From: Spinacia oleracea
Lineage: Eukaryota; Streptophyta; Magnoliopsida; Caryophyllales; Amaranthaceae
Direction of reading: 5' to 3'
Assembly: GCF_020520425.1 (NCBI RefSeq)
Contig: NC_079490.1
Location: forward strand, 4,464,001-4,528,000
DNA length: 64,000 nucleotides
Program-made: the position numbers and the translations under genes
Part shown: positions 1 to 12,465 of the stretch, in pieces
Layout: every line of letters starts with the position of its first letter
How positions within the stretch are numbered: the stretch's first letter is position 1
The notes under the pieces: generated by a model
Told to the model about the DNA's origin: nothing
Database searches by the model: none
Seen by the model: only the letters and a program-made list of their open reading frames with translations

Positions 1-843
1 ACGACTTTGGTCCCATTTGCCCCATTTGCAGGGGGGATAGAGGGCTAGGCCCACTAGGCCCACTACCAAGTTGTTAGCATAAAAGTCCAAAAACTGTTGA
101 TAAGAATGAAACTGACACCTCTTTAGTTGGTACCAAAAATAAAGATTTTGCAATTCATTGGGGGGGGGGGGGGGGGGGGGGGGCAAAAGAAAGAAAAGAT
201 GATGCCAAATTCATTTTCAAAGGAAAATGAATTACTCTATATTTTTAATTAGTGTATTTAAAAAGCACGACACGTTACTGTGTGGGTTGGGTCAGGGTCA
301 CATTATTTCGGATAAATAGGACAATTCACTTTGAAATAAGTGAAATTTGACTTGGACAAGCATGATATAGTGGCGCGTGGGCTTGTACTATATGTGAGCC
401 TTCTGAAAAAAATGGTGTCATGTCACATCTCTAGTGGGTCGGGGCTAGCTAGCCTCAAAGCACACCAACTCAGCACGAGACGTTGTCCGACACGACACGA
501 CTCAAACCATCTTTGACCCCCCGCCTTTTATCCCTAAATAATAGCCCACGTTGTTGACTAGTAAATTGACCTTTTGACTAGATGACTACTAGTAACACCT
601 TCTAAGATAAACCACTTGTACTTGTGATAGTTACATGAGAAAGTTAAATACCAGTGAGATCTTAGCCTAATGGTTAAAACTGATGTTCTGTATATGATTA
701 TCAGTAAGATCTCATATTCGAATTCCCCTTTCACGGTTTGTAATTTATACCCGGTGTTGTATTTATGGCTCATTGGCATCGGAAAACATTAGAAAGTTGA
801 TTGTATTTCAACTCTTAAAATTGATCCTAAAATTGTGATACAG
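1..843. other. Intronic or upstream sequence of the carboxypeptidase gene, no coding exon seen
   Basis: No coding exon is recognisable here. The 843 bases lie before the first visible exon of the serine carboxypeptidase-like gene and are probably part of a long intron, because the exon at 844 starts after a normal AG acceptor. The stretch contains a run of about 23 G at 161-183, GC-rich repeat-like DNA around 280-510 and a tRNA-like SINE remnant at about 650-760. Confidence 0.6.
650..760 (+). repeat. tRNA-derived SINE remnant
   Basis: An 11-base match to the RNA polymerase III box A consensus (TAGCCTAATGG, 663-673) is followed about 42 bases later by a box-B-like motif (ATTCGAATTCC, 715-725). 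This spacing and order are typical of tRNA-derived SINEs. Flanking duplications and a clear A-tail were not found, so the ends are approximate. Confidence 0.5.
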
Positions 844-3120
844 GAATTTACAAGCAGTTGTGGATTGGACATAGAAAATAATGGCGTTGCTGCTTGCCAA
901 GGTTACATTAATAAATTATACAAGGTAAAATAGTACTACGTTTTTAATAGATGCATCACTTTGACTTTTACACTATTCACATACCAACTTTGATCACGTT
1001 TATTACGATCATATAAATATAATTTTTATTATTTTATTTGTCGTAACTTGCAGGCTATACAAGGCTTAAATGTGTATGATATTCTTGAGCCATGTTACCA
1101 TAACCCAGGAAATGAGAACACAAAGAATTTAAGCTTGCCTGATAGCTTCAAACAACTAGGGTTAACAGACAAGCCTCATCCTATAAGGAAAAGGATGTTC
1201 GGCCGCGCTTGGCCGTACCAAATGGTGGTCAAAGACGGTCTTGTTCCTTCATGGCCCGAGCTTAACTCGTTACAAAATGATCGCCGAGTTTCTGTTCCTT
1301 GTACCGTAAGACCCTTTTCTCGAAAAATGATTTTTCCGGGGATAAATTCACTTTTTCCGAGGAAATCACCTTAATTTTCTAGGAAAAAGTGAAATTACTC
1401 GGAAGAATCATTTCCCCTTTTCTAGGAAAATGATTTTTCCGAGAATAAATTCACTTTTCCAAGAAAATCACCGTAGTTTGAGAAACTCACGATTTTCTAG
1501 AAAAAAGTGAAATTATTCGGAAGAATCACTCTTTTCTCTCGTTGGATCTCGTGTTATAACTTATAAGCATGTGACTTCTTTCGTACATGTAAAGTTTGAC
1601 CGAAAAAATTACAATGCAGAGCGATGAAGTTGCGGCTGCTTGGTTAAACAATGAGGCAGTTAGGAAGGCAATTCATGCAAAACCGGTATGGTACAATTTT
1701 ATTTCTTGTTCTTTCTTGCATAATTATTGGTGAATTTGTTAGATTATCGTGTCGGTAACGACGATTTTATTATTGTTTATAGGTAAATAAGATTGGTGAT
1801 TGGTCATTATGCATGTCATTAGTTTTTAATCATGATGCTGGAAGCATGATTAAGTACCACAGAAACCTCACTGCTCAAGGCTACAGAGCACTAATATACA
1901 GGTAACTCTTCTACTCCGCTGCCTCCGCATCTGTTGCCATTTTGCGACTGCCCGATCGTAAATATGGTTGTTGGCCGGGCCGTGTTTCAAGATGAGCCCA
2001 CATGCCTTGAGCCAGAACGGGCCCACCCCACAAAGAGCCCATTTGATTCATGTCGGGCCGAGTTCAGAAACTGCCCAAGCCCACGTGCCGGGCTTTTGTG
2101 CTCGAACCTAATTTAATTACATTTAGGCTCTGTTCTCTTCACCTTATTTTCACTTATTTCAGGTCTGATAAGATAAAATAAGGGTCAATAAGATAAGATA
2201 AGATAAGATAAGATAAGATCATGGTCAATAAGATAAGATAAGATAAGTTCAGGACCAATAAGATAAGATAAGATAAGATAAGATAAGATAAGATAAGATA
2301 AGATAAATATTACCTAAGGTTATACTATAAGTTTCAATAAGATAAGGGTCAATAAGATAAGATAATGGTCAATAAGTTCAGATAAGATAAGATAAGATAA
2401 GGGTCAATAAGATAAGATAAGTTCAGGGCCAATAAAATAAGATAAGATAAGATAAGTGAAATGCAAGTGAAGAGAACACTACCTTAATGTGTTGTGTATT
2501 GTCGGGCCATGTTGTATTGTGTATTTTTCAAAAACAATTCAAAAAATTATGGTGCGAGCCTAGCCCACGACTTCGTGATCATGTCCAATCGGGCCTTTCG
2601 TGTTGGGCTAGCCCGGCCCAAATCCATCTTTTCGATTCAAGTTCTCAAAGGCTAAACAACTTTATTTAATTTTTGCAGTGGAGATCATGATTTGTGTGTT
2701 CCTTACACTGGTACACAAGCATGGACTAGCTCCCTAGGGTATCAAGTTCTTGATGAATGGAGACCTTGGATGTCCAATAATCAAATAGCAGGGTAAAATT
2801 TCACATTTTTTTGGTATTAGAATATTATTTTCGTATATTTGAAGGAACGTTTAATTTATTTTCATTTGTATATCATCGTACATTATTTTACAGGTACGTA
2901 CAAGCATACGATCACAATCTTACATTTATCACCATTAAGGTTAGTAGTATGGCTGAATATTTAGATGCTTTAAGTTTAGATCTTAATTTTCGAAATTTCG
3001 TTTTAGTGACCGAGTTTTATTTTGTATACGATACAGGGAGCAGGACACACGGTTCCGGAGTACAAGCCGAGGGAGGCGTTAGATTTTTTTAGCCGATGGT
3101 TAGAAGGAAAGCCTATGTGA
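844..3120 (+). CDS. Serine carboxypeptidase-like protein (SCPL20-type), C-terminal half, partial
   Basis: The spliced product is a secretory-type serine carboxypeptidase (peptidase family S10), which removes C-terminal residues from peptides or, in some plant relatives, acts as an acyltransferase. Seven exons join in frame: 844-924, 1054-1305, 1620-1685, 1783-1901, 2679-2792, 2894-2939 and 3037-3120, giving the last 253 residues. Two of the three catalytic residues are visible: the Asp in [11 protein letters not shown] (exon from 2679) and the His in [11 protein letters not shown] (exon from 3037). The block [13 protein letters not shown] is typical of the SCPL20 subgroup. The nucleophilic Ser exon and the signal peptide lie left of the window, so this is a window truncation and not a broken gene. 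The intron 1902-2678 holds a large MITE, and intron 1306-1619 holds a tandem duplication. The gene converges on the PP2C gene. Family assignment is firm; the exact orthologue is inferred. Confidence 0.88.
1327..1535. repeat. Tandem duplication in carboxypeptidase intron
   Basis: Two diverged copies of a unit of about 103 bases lie in the intron 1306-1619. The motif ATGATTTTTCC occurs at 1327 and again at 1430, each followed by ATAAATTCACTTTT-like sequence and a closing GGAAGAATCA block. The unit also has partial dyad symmetry. Confidence 0.65.
2127..2485. mobile_element. MITE with expanded AATAAGATAAG interior, in intron
   Basis: The ends are inverted copies: the left end reads TGTTCTCTTCAC followed by a CACTTATTTC block, and the right end (about 2455-2480) is its reverse complement, GTGAAGAGAACA preceded by AAGTGAAAT. 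Between them lies an irregular array of GATAA units, often as GGTCAATAAGATAAG. No target-site duplication could be fixed. The element sits in the carboxypeptidase intron 1902-2678. Confidence 0.6.
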
Positions 3121-3903
3121 TGGAAAAAATACTATCGAAAACTATAGTATAATTTAAATTTGGGAAAAAACCCAAATGAAATGAAACAAAGATTTTAGGG
3201 TTTGTGCTTAAATTATATAGCTGCAAAATTCCACTTTGTAAAGAAAAACAAAGACATGTATCTGCAGATTTGTTCCAAAATGGAAGGAATTAGTACATTT
3301 CTGATATCTTACTTGTCATGGAGTACCGTACGTTCGCTCTGTTTAACATCGACGAAACTAGAAGAAAGTTTCCGGAAATGGAAAGTGCACCACTTAATAA
3401 AATACATAGGGAGTAAAACGTTATTGGACATGGACTCGTTTGCCTCCGCAAATCGTTTGAATTAGGCCCTGTTCTTTGGAACTGAACTGTCAAATAAGTT
3501 CTGAAACTGCATTTAAGCCAAAAAGACAGGGCCTTAACCGAAACCAGCACTATATAACGAATATTAACGCATCTGGCCGAGGTTTTTCTCAGAAGGGGCA
3601 AATAATAACCAACAAATTACAATGTTCTTTTTTTTTAAAATGATTTTACAAAATTTAAGGCTAACAAAAACTACAGCTATATAGAGGATTTTACTTCCCA
3701 GGACCCTAATATAACTGGGCAAGTCTATCCTGACCAAATTACAACTTCTGTAGACAGTAAAAAACTATGAGAAACAAAAAGATAAAATAAAACTATAAAT
3801 GAACAAATAACAATTAAAAATAATAGAAATCTTAAGTCCAACCTGACCCTTCTGCTTCTTTCATAGCTCGGGGCCTTCGTCTCGTCTCTTCCGGAAGCTT
3901 CCT
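3121..3903. other. Intergenic region between convergent genes
   Basis: This holds the 3' ends of two convergent genes (carboxypeptidase stop at 3120, PP2C stop at 3904). A short inverted-repeat element of about 70 bases with GGCCCTGTTCTTT-like and GACAGGGCC ends lies at 3466-3533. No gene is seen. Confidence 0.6.
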
Positions 3904-6900
3904 TTATTGTCCTATTTTCCCGGGTGTAAACCTCGGTAAGTTCAACAGGGTATTAACCCGAGTCACGCCTTCCAATGCTGAGTAGTCTTCTAACAGCATA
4001 TCATCCTCAGTAGCATCATCTTCATCATCATCATCATCATTGCTAACAGTTGCAGACCTATCAATGGTGGTCAGGCCATTAGCAGCATCCTCTTTCTCAG
4101 CCATTGTTGGTTGTTCTGATGAAACTAGTTGTTCTTTCTCTTTGGTAGAGAAAGAAGAAGACATGTTTGTGTTTGAGTCGAGAAATAGAACAACAACAGC
4201 ACAATCATCGATTTTAGAAGTTGGGTATCTCATTTTCCATCCTCGAACAGCTGTTTCAACCAGAGCTTTAGCAGCAGTTGATCTTGAAGGTGATGATGCT
4301 ATAATGTCAACCACTTCTTTGTTCGAGAGGACATCCCAAATCTGGACACGAATTACGAGATGGAGAATTAATAATCATTGGTGAAGACGAGAAAAAGATT
4401 AGGCGTTGTTCCGTTAAGACTTATTTCAGACAAAATAAGTTCAGAAAAAATAAGTTTTTTTGAGCAATTTGTACACACAAATAAGTTTTTTTCAAATAAA
4501 ATAAGTTCAGATATGTTTAGACAAAATAAGTCGAATAAAACGGATAAATAAGACAAATGGGTGGGGTTAAAAATGGGACTTACACCATCGGTAGCCAAGA
4601 CAATGAATTCATCCTTCTCAGTGAGACGTCTATATGATACATCAGGCACTGCTATAAGGCCATAATCCTTAAGGCAGAAGTCTCCAAAAGCTCGTGCCAT
4701 GGCAAGACCTGGTGAATCACTATTGGGGAGCCAAACCCGGGACACGTCAGGTTCATCTTGAAGCGCAAAAACACGACCTCTACACTTCTTAATTCTCTCT
4801 GCTTCGGCTGTTTAAGGCAAAATGAATGATCAAAAAAATGTGATAATTGAAAAAGTTTAGTAATATTATAATTGAAATACCAGATTCTCAATTTGTTGCC
4901 TTAAGATTAAGCATATGCACTGTAAACCAGTATACAAGGACTTCCTAAAAAATGAAAAGTTCGCACTAGTTGAAAAATAATAGCTAGGCCTCAAAGTTGC
5001 CGTGTCCAAAACACAAGCATTTCCTATCCTAGTCTCGAGACTAGTGCAATAGCCCTTGGATTTTCTCAGTAACTTCTTCTTTATAAAACAAGTGCACTGT
5101 TGAAATCTGCTAATGCACACATCATTATTGGGGTTACACCATTATTGTCTTTTAAAATGGCCAGTGGACCATCAGCATTAGGGTGATACAATCATCTAGA
5201 GACTGCATACTGGTTTCAGCGGTTGCCTTTTTTGAATTCAATTCTCCCACAAATTGCATCACTATCTAATAATGTCTTGGAAATAGTAATTAGTGTTGCA
5301 GGATAAGCTTTAACTGACAAGTGTCAGTAGTCAGTACCCCCACGGGCCACGGGTGATTAACAGATATGATTTGTTGCTGGTAATGATATTTTAATGTGTA
5401 GGTTGACTGCATAAAACAAAGAACTAACTGAAAGAATGGTTTCAACTCTCAAGGGTAGATAATATTAAAAATAAGCACCATAAAAGAGAAAGAAGAAGTA
5501 AATTAAAGAGGCACAATTCCTGTTTTTAGCCAGACATAATCATGCATAATATCTACAATTGACTAGCCAAATCCACCATGTGCACTACGTAGAAGCTATT
5601 GTTTACTATATACTTCCTCCTTCCATTCTCTATACTTCTTCTGGACATTTATACCAACTGCACAATTTCTAAATTTGGACTATTTGACATCCAAAATGGC
5701 TTTCTCGCCCCTACTATTCTCGCTCTCACTACTAACTTGTTAGCTTGTTGTTCTCTCTCTCTTATTTACACAATCGCATGGGTCAACATCTCCAACCCTT
5801 TTCCCTTTTACCTAATTTGTAAGCTCAACACATATGTTCCAAACTTCCAATAGATAAGAGTGAAGGAAGTATATGGTGTATTGAAAAAGACACATTCATC
5901 AACATGTACAGCCGACACATTTCAGGCTTTCATTAATCACAGCATTCCAAAGCCGCAACCCGTAGTGTTATATACATGCTGTCTAAGAGGGGAACCTAAA
6001 AAAAAGGAAAAGAAACCGAGACATAAACCAATATCCTCCATCCTAAGCCCTTTTAGCTATTCAGAAAACCATAGCATCCAGCCAACAAAACAAGGTTATA
6101 ACGAGCAGAAACTGTGCCACAAAGTATTTTAGTTATTCAGGATAAGATGCCAAAAAAGGTACAAAATAACCTTTCTACCACAGCGTTTAAAATCATTTCT
6201 GAAAGTATCCAACTGGTTCAGACAGTTGTCCACGCCTTCAGAAAACCTTAAAACCAGAAATTATCTCAAAGTTGGTTGGAATACCACATATCCCTACAAG
6301 ATGCCACTAACGCAAACTTATCACATATCACGTCGACCTAATAGTGATAGATAAAAAATAGCTCAAATCAAAGCAACCTGTCTCTTAACACTCTTTTGCA
6401 TCTAAAAGACAGTGTTCTGTATCAAACGGGATACCAGCACCAGAAGCATATCCGTAGACTAAAGACACAAATAAGAAACCTAAGCATATAATTGATGAAC
6501 CCCGCATCTCGTTGCTTAGATATACAGAGACAAACAACAATCACAGAGCATAGATGCTATTACTTCTTCATCCAGATACATGAATATATAAATCAAAATT
6601 TGAGGTATAGGCAGGCGAGACGGGAAGTAATACGAGCTTGTTTAAACAGGGAGGAAAAACAAACCTGGCAGATTTGGTTTGAGATCCACAGTCAACTGCA
6701 CAGCAACTAGATTATCGTCATTATCTCTGGTTCCTAACACAGCTCTCGAGTCACCAACATTTCCAATAACAAGGTCTTGCCCCTATTTATAATTCAAGTG
6801 CTTAGTTGAACAACTTATTCAAATGAATCCTACAAAATCCAAATCAAGAAGGTTGTTCACAAACCTGCTTGATGAATGTCACCGCTGTTGTCCCACTACA

Positions 6901-8848
6901 AAAGCAATCAACACTTGCGTGTACTCTCAATTCCCGGTCTATGATTCTGAAAGCTTTTAGAAAGGATTCTTTCAGGATCTGGAAGATTTCTGGGTCCTTG
7001 TCTGTTTCTTCAAGATCTACAGAGACCCTGGATTCTTCCTCAGCAGATATGAAGGAAGTAGCTTCTGAATTCATGCTACTGGAGTTAAGACTGATCTCCC
7101 TGAGAACTTCTTCACTTTTTGCATGCACTTCCCACTGAGCATGTAGTTTCTGTGGAAGGGAATCCCTAACTTTCCTAGCAACCAAATGTCCATATGGTCC
7201 ATGTCCATCAAAAATCCCACAAAAGATTGTGTCATTTCTTGAGCAGAAGTTCTGCAAATAAGGATAATGTTCAGTAGTTAGCAATGATAGCCTGTTGAAT
7301 CTAGATGGACATCATCAAAGCCACGGAGAACAGACAGTATCTCAAAGCTAGCTCCTTTCAGATTAAGACATAACAGAATATGAAATGAAAGCGCTTAATG
7401 ATAAAGGAAGGACTGTGTACAAGGGAGACAAAGAGACAGAGACAGAGACAGATGAGTATAAAATTATAGAAGGGTGGAAAAGTAGAATATTTGTTCAGAC
7501 ATCTAGTCAGATGTATATCAGTTCAAAACGTCAAATCCCAGTTAAAACACCAATCATTGTGTTGAATGACATACCGTGCATCAGAGTTAAACTAACAAAC
7601 GGCTACAGCATCTCAAAATGAATGTTGGATAAGGATGAACACAGTAGTTTGTTATCTAGTATTAAGGATAGTCAGGATAAGGATGAAACTAGCTGAGTAC
7701 AAGAAATCTTTTATACGGAATCATTGGATAATACATCATATACTAAATACATGCAGACAAAAAGGAACACATACTAAACTATAGATAATGGATAAAATCA
7801 TTACTCAAACGCAAGAAAAAGCTCAAAATTGAGGTGATGTTTCAACTAAAAAGAGGATAAATATATTTAAAATGCCCATTAAAACAAGGCTCAATAATTA
7901 GTATTAAAAAAATGGCGGGGGTCCAATATTGAAGAGCTATTCTAATTATACTAGATATGAAACTAGTGAGAAGTTATCAGAAGCCAAACACAACTGGTCA
8001 TTCTAGATATCTACAGCTCAGATCTCGAAACAACCAATCATACAATTCTAAATTCAGCTCCTAATTTTATCATATTATCCACTTTCCCATTAGAGCATAA
8101 AACCACTTTTAACACATCTTAATCAAAACCCACAGGAAATCAAAATTAGAAACACTCAATCAACAGTGACATACAAAAACTCTTCTTTTCCGCCCAAGTA
8201 CTCGTGTTAGATCATTGACAATCCAGCTGTATAAACACTCATTTTAGGCCAAATTCAGCTCCTAATTTTATCATATTATCCACTTACTCATTAGAGCATA
8301 AAACCACTTTAAAGTTTTAACACATCTTAATCAAAACTCACAGGAAGTCAGAATTAGAAACACTCAATCAACAGTGACATACAAAAACTCTTCTTTTCCG
8401 CCCAAGTACTCGTGTTAGATCATTGACACTCCAGCTGTATAAACACTCATTTTAGGCCAAACTCATGAATTTTTTTCACAACAGAAAATAACCAGAATCA
8501 AACATAGATCATAACAATGTTATATACCAAATGCAACAAAAATAAACATGCACAAACAAACAAATTGAAAATGGGGATAAAGTTCTCAGTTCTCACCTCC
8601 CATACAAGCATAGCATCCTGGTTGGTTCCCTTCTTCCCCTGCTGTGTAAACAATGAGGCGACCTCGGTCGACCCATTAAAGAACAACCTTCCTGGGATCT
8701 TGTATAGGTATTCATCCCTCTTATAATCAAAGGAAGAACTTCGAGAACCGAATCGCTTCTTAGAGTTCTTCCTCTTCCTAATCCCTAAAGCTGAGGATGG
8801 AGAACCGGGAAGAGGGCTCCTGCTTTCCGCAGATAAGCAGGACCCCAT
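3904..8848 (-). CDS. Protein phosphatase 2C, clade E type, N-myristoylated
   Basis: A Mg/Mn-dependent Ser/Thr phosphatase of 472 residues. Exons on the minus strand: 8848-8597, 7251-6865, 6782-6665, 4807-4584, 4341-3904; all introns are GT-AG and all phases agree. The start is chosen at 8848 because it gives MGSCLS, an N-myristoylation signal (Gly2) with a likely palmitoylated Cys4, as usual in this clade. PP2C motifs are intact in order: GTNQDAM (about 74-80), FDGHGPYGH (metal-binding DGHG at 99-102), IGNVGDSRAV (about 219), ARAFGD (Asp295), VLATDGIWDVLSN (Asp326) and DDCAVV (Asp372-Asp373). The C-terminus has an acidic run. The expected role is dephosphorylation of signalling proteins at the plasma membrane; the substrate cannot be read from the sequence. 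Homology class is firm; paralogue identity (PP2C33-, 66- or 74-like) is uncertain. Confidence 0.93.
4405..4545. mobile_element. Small TIR element in PP2C intron 4
   Basis: The ends are related inverted sequences built around CCGTTAAGACTTATTTC on the left and GTCGAATAAAACGG on the right, with several AAATAAGTTCAGA-like units between. It resembles the element at 19981-20185. The boundaries are approximate. Confidence 0.45.
4808..6664. other. PP2C intron 3 (1.86 kb)
   Basis: A long AT-rich intron between exons 3 and 4 of the phosphatase gene. Short open frames on both strands show no recognisable protein similarity, and I see no clear transposon ends. Confidence 0.6.
8050..8458. repeat. Tandem duplication (about 201 + 208 bp) in PP2C intron 1
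   Basis: Copy A (8050-8250) and copy B (8251-8458) are head-to-tail and nearly identical. Both begin AAATTCAGCTCCTAATTTTA and end near CATTTTAGGCC. They differ by scattered substitutions and a short insertion (AAAGTTT) in copy B. The duplication is non-coding. Confidence 0.85.
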
Positions 8849-9841
8849 CTTCAGGGCCCTGATTATATTGACTAAGCACTCCAGACCAGCTGAACAATCA
8901 CACCCTCTATACTCTATTGAAGGATCCGTCACTGCTATTGTTACCAAATTCCCCTCAATTTTCACTGTCAAATCAATTCAATCAAATTATGCAATCAAAT
9001 CAACCACTCAAACTTTATAATATGCTTTGATTCCTCAAATGCACAATTTTACACCTAATCTTATTACACAGGAATTTCTGAATTTATACTCCAATTTCCA
9101 ATAATGCTAATAATAATAATAATAATTAGAGAACAATAAACTTCCACCAAAGGTGAAGAATCGTGATAATCCCTCTTTTTGCTCTTCCTTTATTCCCTCC
9201 ACAAAACACAATTTTGCATAAAGCAAGAGATCTAACAAAAATAATTGAAAATAATTTGTGTTTTTTGTAATTGAAATGTTTTAGTGAAGCACCTTACTTT
9301 TTCAGAAGCGTCACCACCATTACATCAAATTCTTCAACAAAAAGCGACGAATTGCTTCGACACTTGGTATCAAATTCGAAACCCTAACTTCCGAAAATCT
9401 CCCAACCAAATAATCAACAACAGTTAATTGATGATCATGAAACCTTTCCAATTGATTTAATGAATCAACAACATCCTTTTTAAACACAGATCAGGATTTC
9501 AATTGCGAAATCAAATGTTTAAGATAGAAATTAACAAATTGAAATTTCAGCATGCAAATTTCAGAGCTCGAACTTGAAGAGAAATCAAAAGTTTCCAGGA
9601 GAGAGAAAACGGATAATTCAATGAAAATTGTTGATGAATTTTCAATAAAAGCTGGATTAGCGGAGAGAGAAAATTCACAATTTGCAACAACCCCGAAAAA
9701 CAGTGATTAGCAGAGAACGCAATTTGAGAAGATACGAGGAGAGAGAAAGAGAGGGGGGAGAGAAGACGAAGAAGGAAGGAGTTTTCTCTCTCTAGAAAAT
9801 ATATTTTTGCAAATCTCTCAATTTCCACCACCATGTAAAAT

Positions 9842-9856
9842 GTATTTATATATATA
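9842..9856 (-). promoter_or_regulatory. TATA box of the PP2C gene
   Basis: On the minus strand this reads as an alternating TATATATAAATA. It lies about 1 kb upstream of the chosen ATG, just before CT-rich leader-like sequence (9,540-9,800) typical of a plant 5' UTR. A leader intron may end near 8,964. Position and role are inferred. Confidence 0.5.
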
Positions 9857-9918
9857 AATAATTTTGAGAAATTGATTTATTTTATCCAAATTTTTTGAAA
9901 ATAAAAATAGTACAAATA

Positions 9919-10480
9919 GGATAAGAGGTGGATGGATATGATCATAATAATCCAAATCCAAATCCAAATCCAAATTATTAAAAAGATGGATTAATAAGTT
10001 TATATGATTTCTTACCAAAGAGGTTTTTGATAATTACACAAATTAATAAACATACTTTATGATTTTCTACCAAATAAGTTTTGTAACGACTTTTCATAAA
10101 AACATTATACAGAGTATTATGATTTTTTTTACTAAAGAGAGGCTTTGCAACCACTTTTTTTAATTGCGAGTTATATTAGTATAATACGAAGTACATTTTA
10201 TTTTGAAAAAGAGGTGTATGGATATGATCATGGTAATCTAAACTATTATAAATAAATGGACAAATATGTTTTATGATTTTCTAACAAAGAGGTTTTGATG
10301 ATAATCCAAATTAATGAAAGTGTTTTATGATTTTCTACTGAATACGTTTCGTAACGACTTCTCATAAAAGTTATACAGAGTACTATGATTTTTTACCAAA
10401 AAAGTTTGTGTCCGACTTTTTCGTAACGACTATTTATACAAACGTTATACGTAGTATTATGATTTTCTAACACAGAGTTG
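9919..10480. repeat. Degenerate duplicated repeat upstream of PP2C
   Basis: Two diverged copies share the string GGATATGATCAT (about 9,930 and 10,220). Each is followed by repeated variants of TATGATTTTCTACCAAA, GTTTTGTAACGACTT and TTATACAGAGTA. Copy boundaries are near 9919-10150 and 10206-10480. No coding potential is evident. Confidence 0.55.
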
Positions 10481-11517
10481 TCGTAACGACTTGCTTGAAT
10501 TGAAAGTTAGGTAAGCATAATTATGTTTTTTGCATCGTATCGTACAAAGATTTTATACTATATATGAAAAGAGGTATTAAAAGGGTTTTTTCCCCTTCAA
10601 ATTACCCGATTTTACCCCTATTATAGCAACTGATCTCGCAGAAAGCTTGTTTATTTTGTGTCGTTGGATGTTGAAAAGTGTAAACTATTTTTTATTCTTG
10701 TATATGTTAATGAGGAGCAAGTCTCAACCTAAAAGTGTAACTTTGTGGTATTGCACTATTGGTATTTTGGGAGTAGATAGTGGACAAATTAGTGTTGCTT
10801 TTATTAGTAAGTTCATGTTAATTATTATGGAGGGGCCAAACTTCATGTAATCAAAGGAGTAATGCTATTTTATTACGGATTTATGATATTGTAAGTTTGT
10901 AACCAACATATTGAATTAATCATATAATCGCCTAGTTTATTACTAACATGCATAAGTACCAATATTTTTCACAATTTCTAGCAATTAACTTAGGTAATTA
11001 TATCAAGTGTTATAATCCTTTAAACTAACTAAATCATTTAGTCACGATCCTCTTTACATTTCAATGAACGGTGACAACAAGGGGGAAAAAAAGATAGAAT
11101 GATTGGTGTTGTTGTTGTTTCATAAGAGAAGTCTTAGAGTGGATCTCTTCATTTGTTTTTGATATAATACATATTAATTCACATTTGTGAGAAAATGTCC
11201 TTATATAGCTAGCTTATTCAGACTATAAAATAAGTTTGTGTAAGTCGAGGACATAGATAATCTTTGATAAAATAATTTCAAAAGCTATCACTAGAGAATA
11301 AGAAAAGTTTAATTTTAAAACACAATTCTTTAATAAATATTTTCAAAAGTTATCAAGATGAAAGTAAGAAAAGTTTAATTTTAGAACACAATATACTCCA
11401 ATACATGGAATATACCTTTCTTTTAAGTAGTTAGTGTAAAATAAAAAACAGAAGCCTTGTTTTGCTGATTCGCCTGACTGCTTTGACCGACGGTTTGTAC
11501 GTATTGTATTTTTTTTA
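10481..11517. other. AT-rich intergenic DNA, nothing recognised
   Basis: No gene, RNA or clear transposon end was recognised. Short open frames here lack coding features. Confidence 0.5.
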
Positions 11518-11903
11518 GGCAAATTTGTCCAAAACTACCTTATAAATTTAATTATTTGTAAAAAACTACCTTATAAAAAAAATGTTGCAATTAACTACCT
11601 TATAAAAAATTTATGTTGTAAGAAACAACCTTTTCCCGAATTACGAACGTTTCATCGAAATTCCGGGATTGACTTTACCATATATATGTCACGTGCCATT
11701 TAATTACGTCTTTCCCGTTAGATGTCGCGTAATATGCACCTAGTAAAATTAACGTCGTAATTTTGAATTAATGCTCATAATCTAGCCAAAGGTAGTATCT
11801 AACAACATAACATTTTTATAAGGTAGTTTATTACAACATTTTTTTTATAAGGTAGTTTTTCGCAAAAATCATATTTTATAAGGTAGTTTTTGACAAATTT
11901 GCC
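11518..11903. mobile_element. Mutator-like MITE with 9-bp target duplication
   Basis: The termini are inverted: GGCAAATTTGTC at 11518 and GACAAATTTGCC ending at 11903. Each is followed inward by repeated ACTACCTTATAAA motifs in opposite orientations. It is flanked by the 9-bp direct repeat TTTTTTTTA (11509-11517 and 11904-11912). A 9-bp duplication fits the Mutator superfamily. No open frame is carried, so it is non-autonomous. Confidence 0.8.
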
Positions 11904-12465
11904 TTTTTTTTATTATTATTATGTTTGAATTTTTTTGTACAAGTTATTTTCCGTCAAACAAAAGCAAAAATATTACTCCAATTAGCTTATTTATTTTGAC
12001 TTAAGAACTAGATTTTAGTTGGTTAGAAGTTAAAAGCTTAGTTACCAAACATATATTTTGGCCGGTTTTAATCAAATAAAATACAAAAATCAATGAAAAA
12101 AATGAAAAATCATTTACTAAAAGGTCCAAATATCAATTACACACGCCACAGATTCTAAATGTGATACGTATTCCATGTCATCATGTTACTTAATTTTGGA
12201 CTTTTATATTTGAACAATGACTTTTATTAAAAAATGAAAAAGTTTAGATGAAAGTATTAGGTGCTTTTTCTATTTTCTCCAAACCGACCAATCACCCACA
12301 CCGCAAAATAACATAAAAGATGGGGCATTTTGGACAAAGCTACTCAAAATAAATATCCTCCTGCGATATTTTTTTGTCGAATTTTCGCATGCAATAATTT
12401 GAAGTGAGTATTTTTTATTTCTTTCTATTTTTAAAATACTCCATAAAGAATACAACGATATATGG

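Noticed and set aside
4040-4384. Plus-strand 114-codon frame
   Set aside because: It is the shadow of the last PP2C exon.
5599-5853. 84-codon frame with hydrophobic segments in PP2C intron 3
   Set aside because: Isolated, AT-rich, no homology recognised and located inside an intron.
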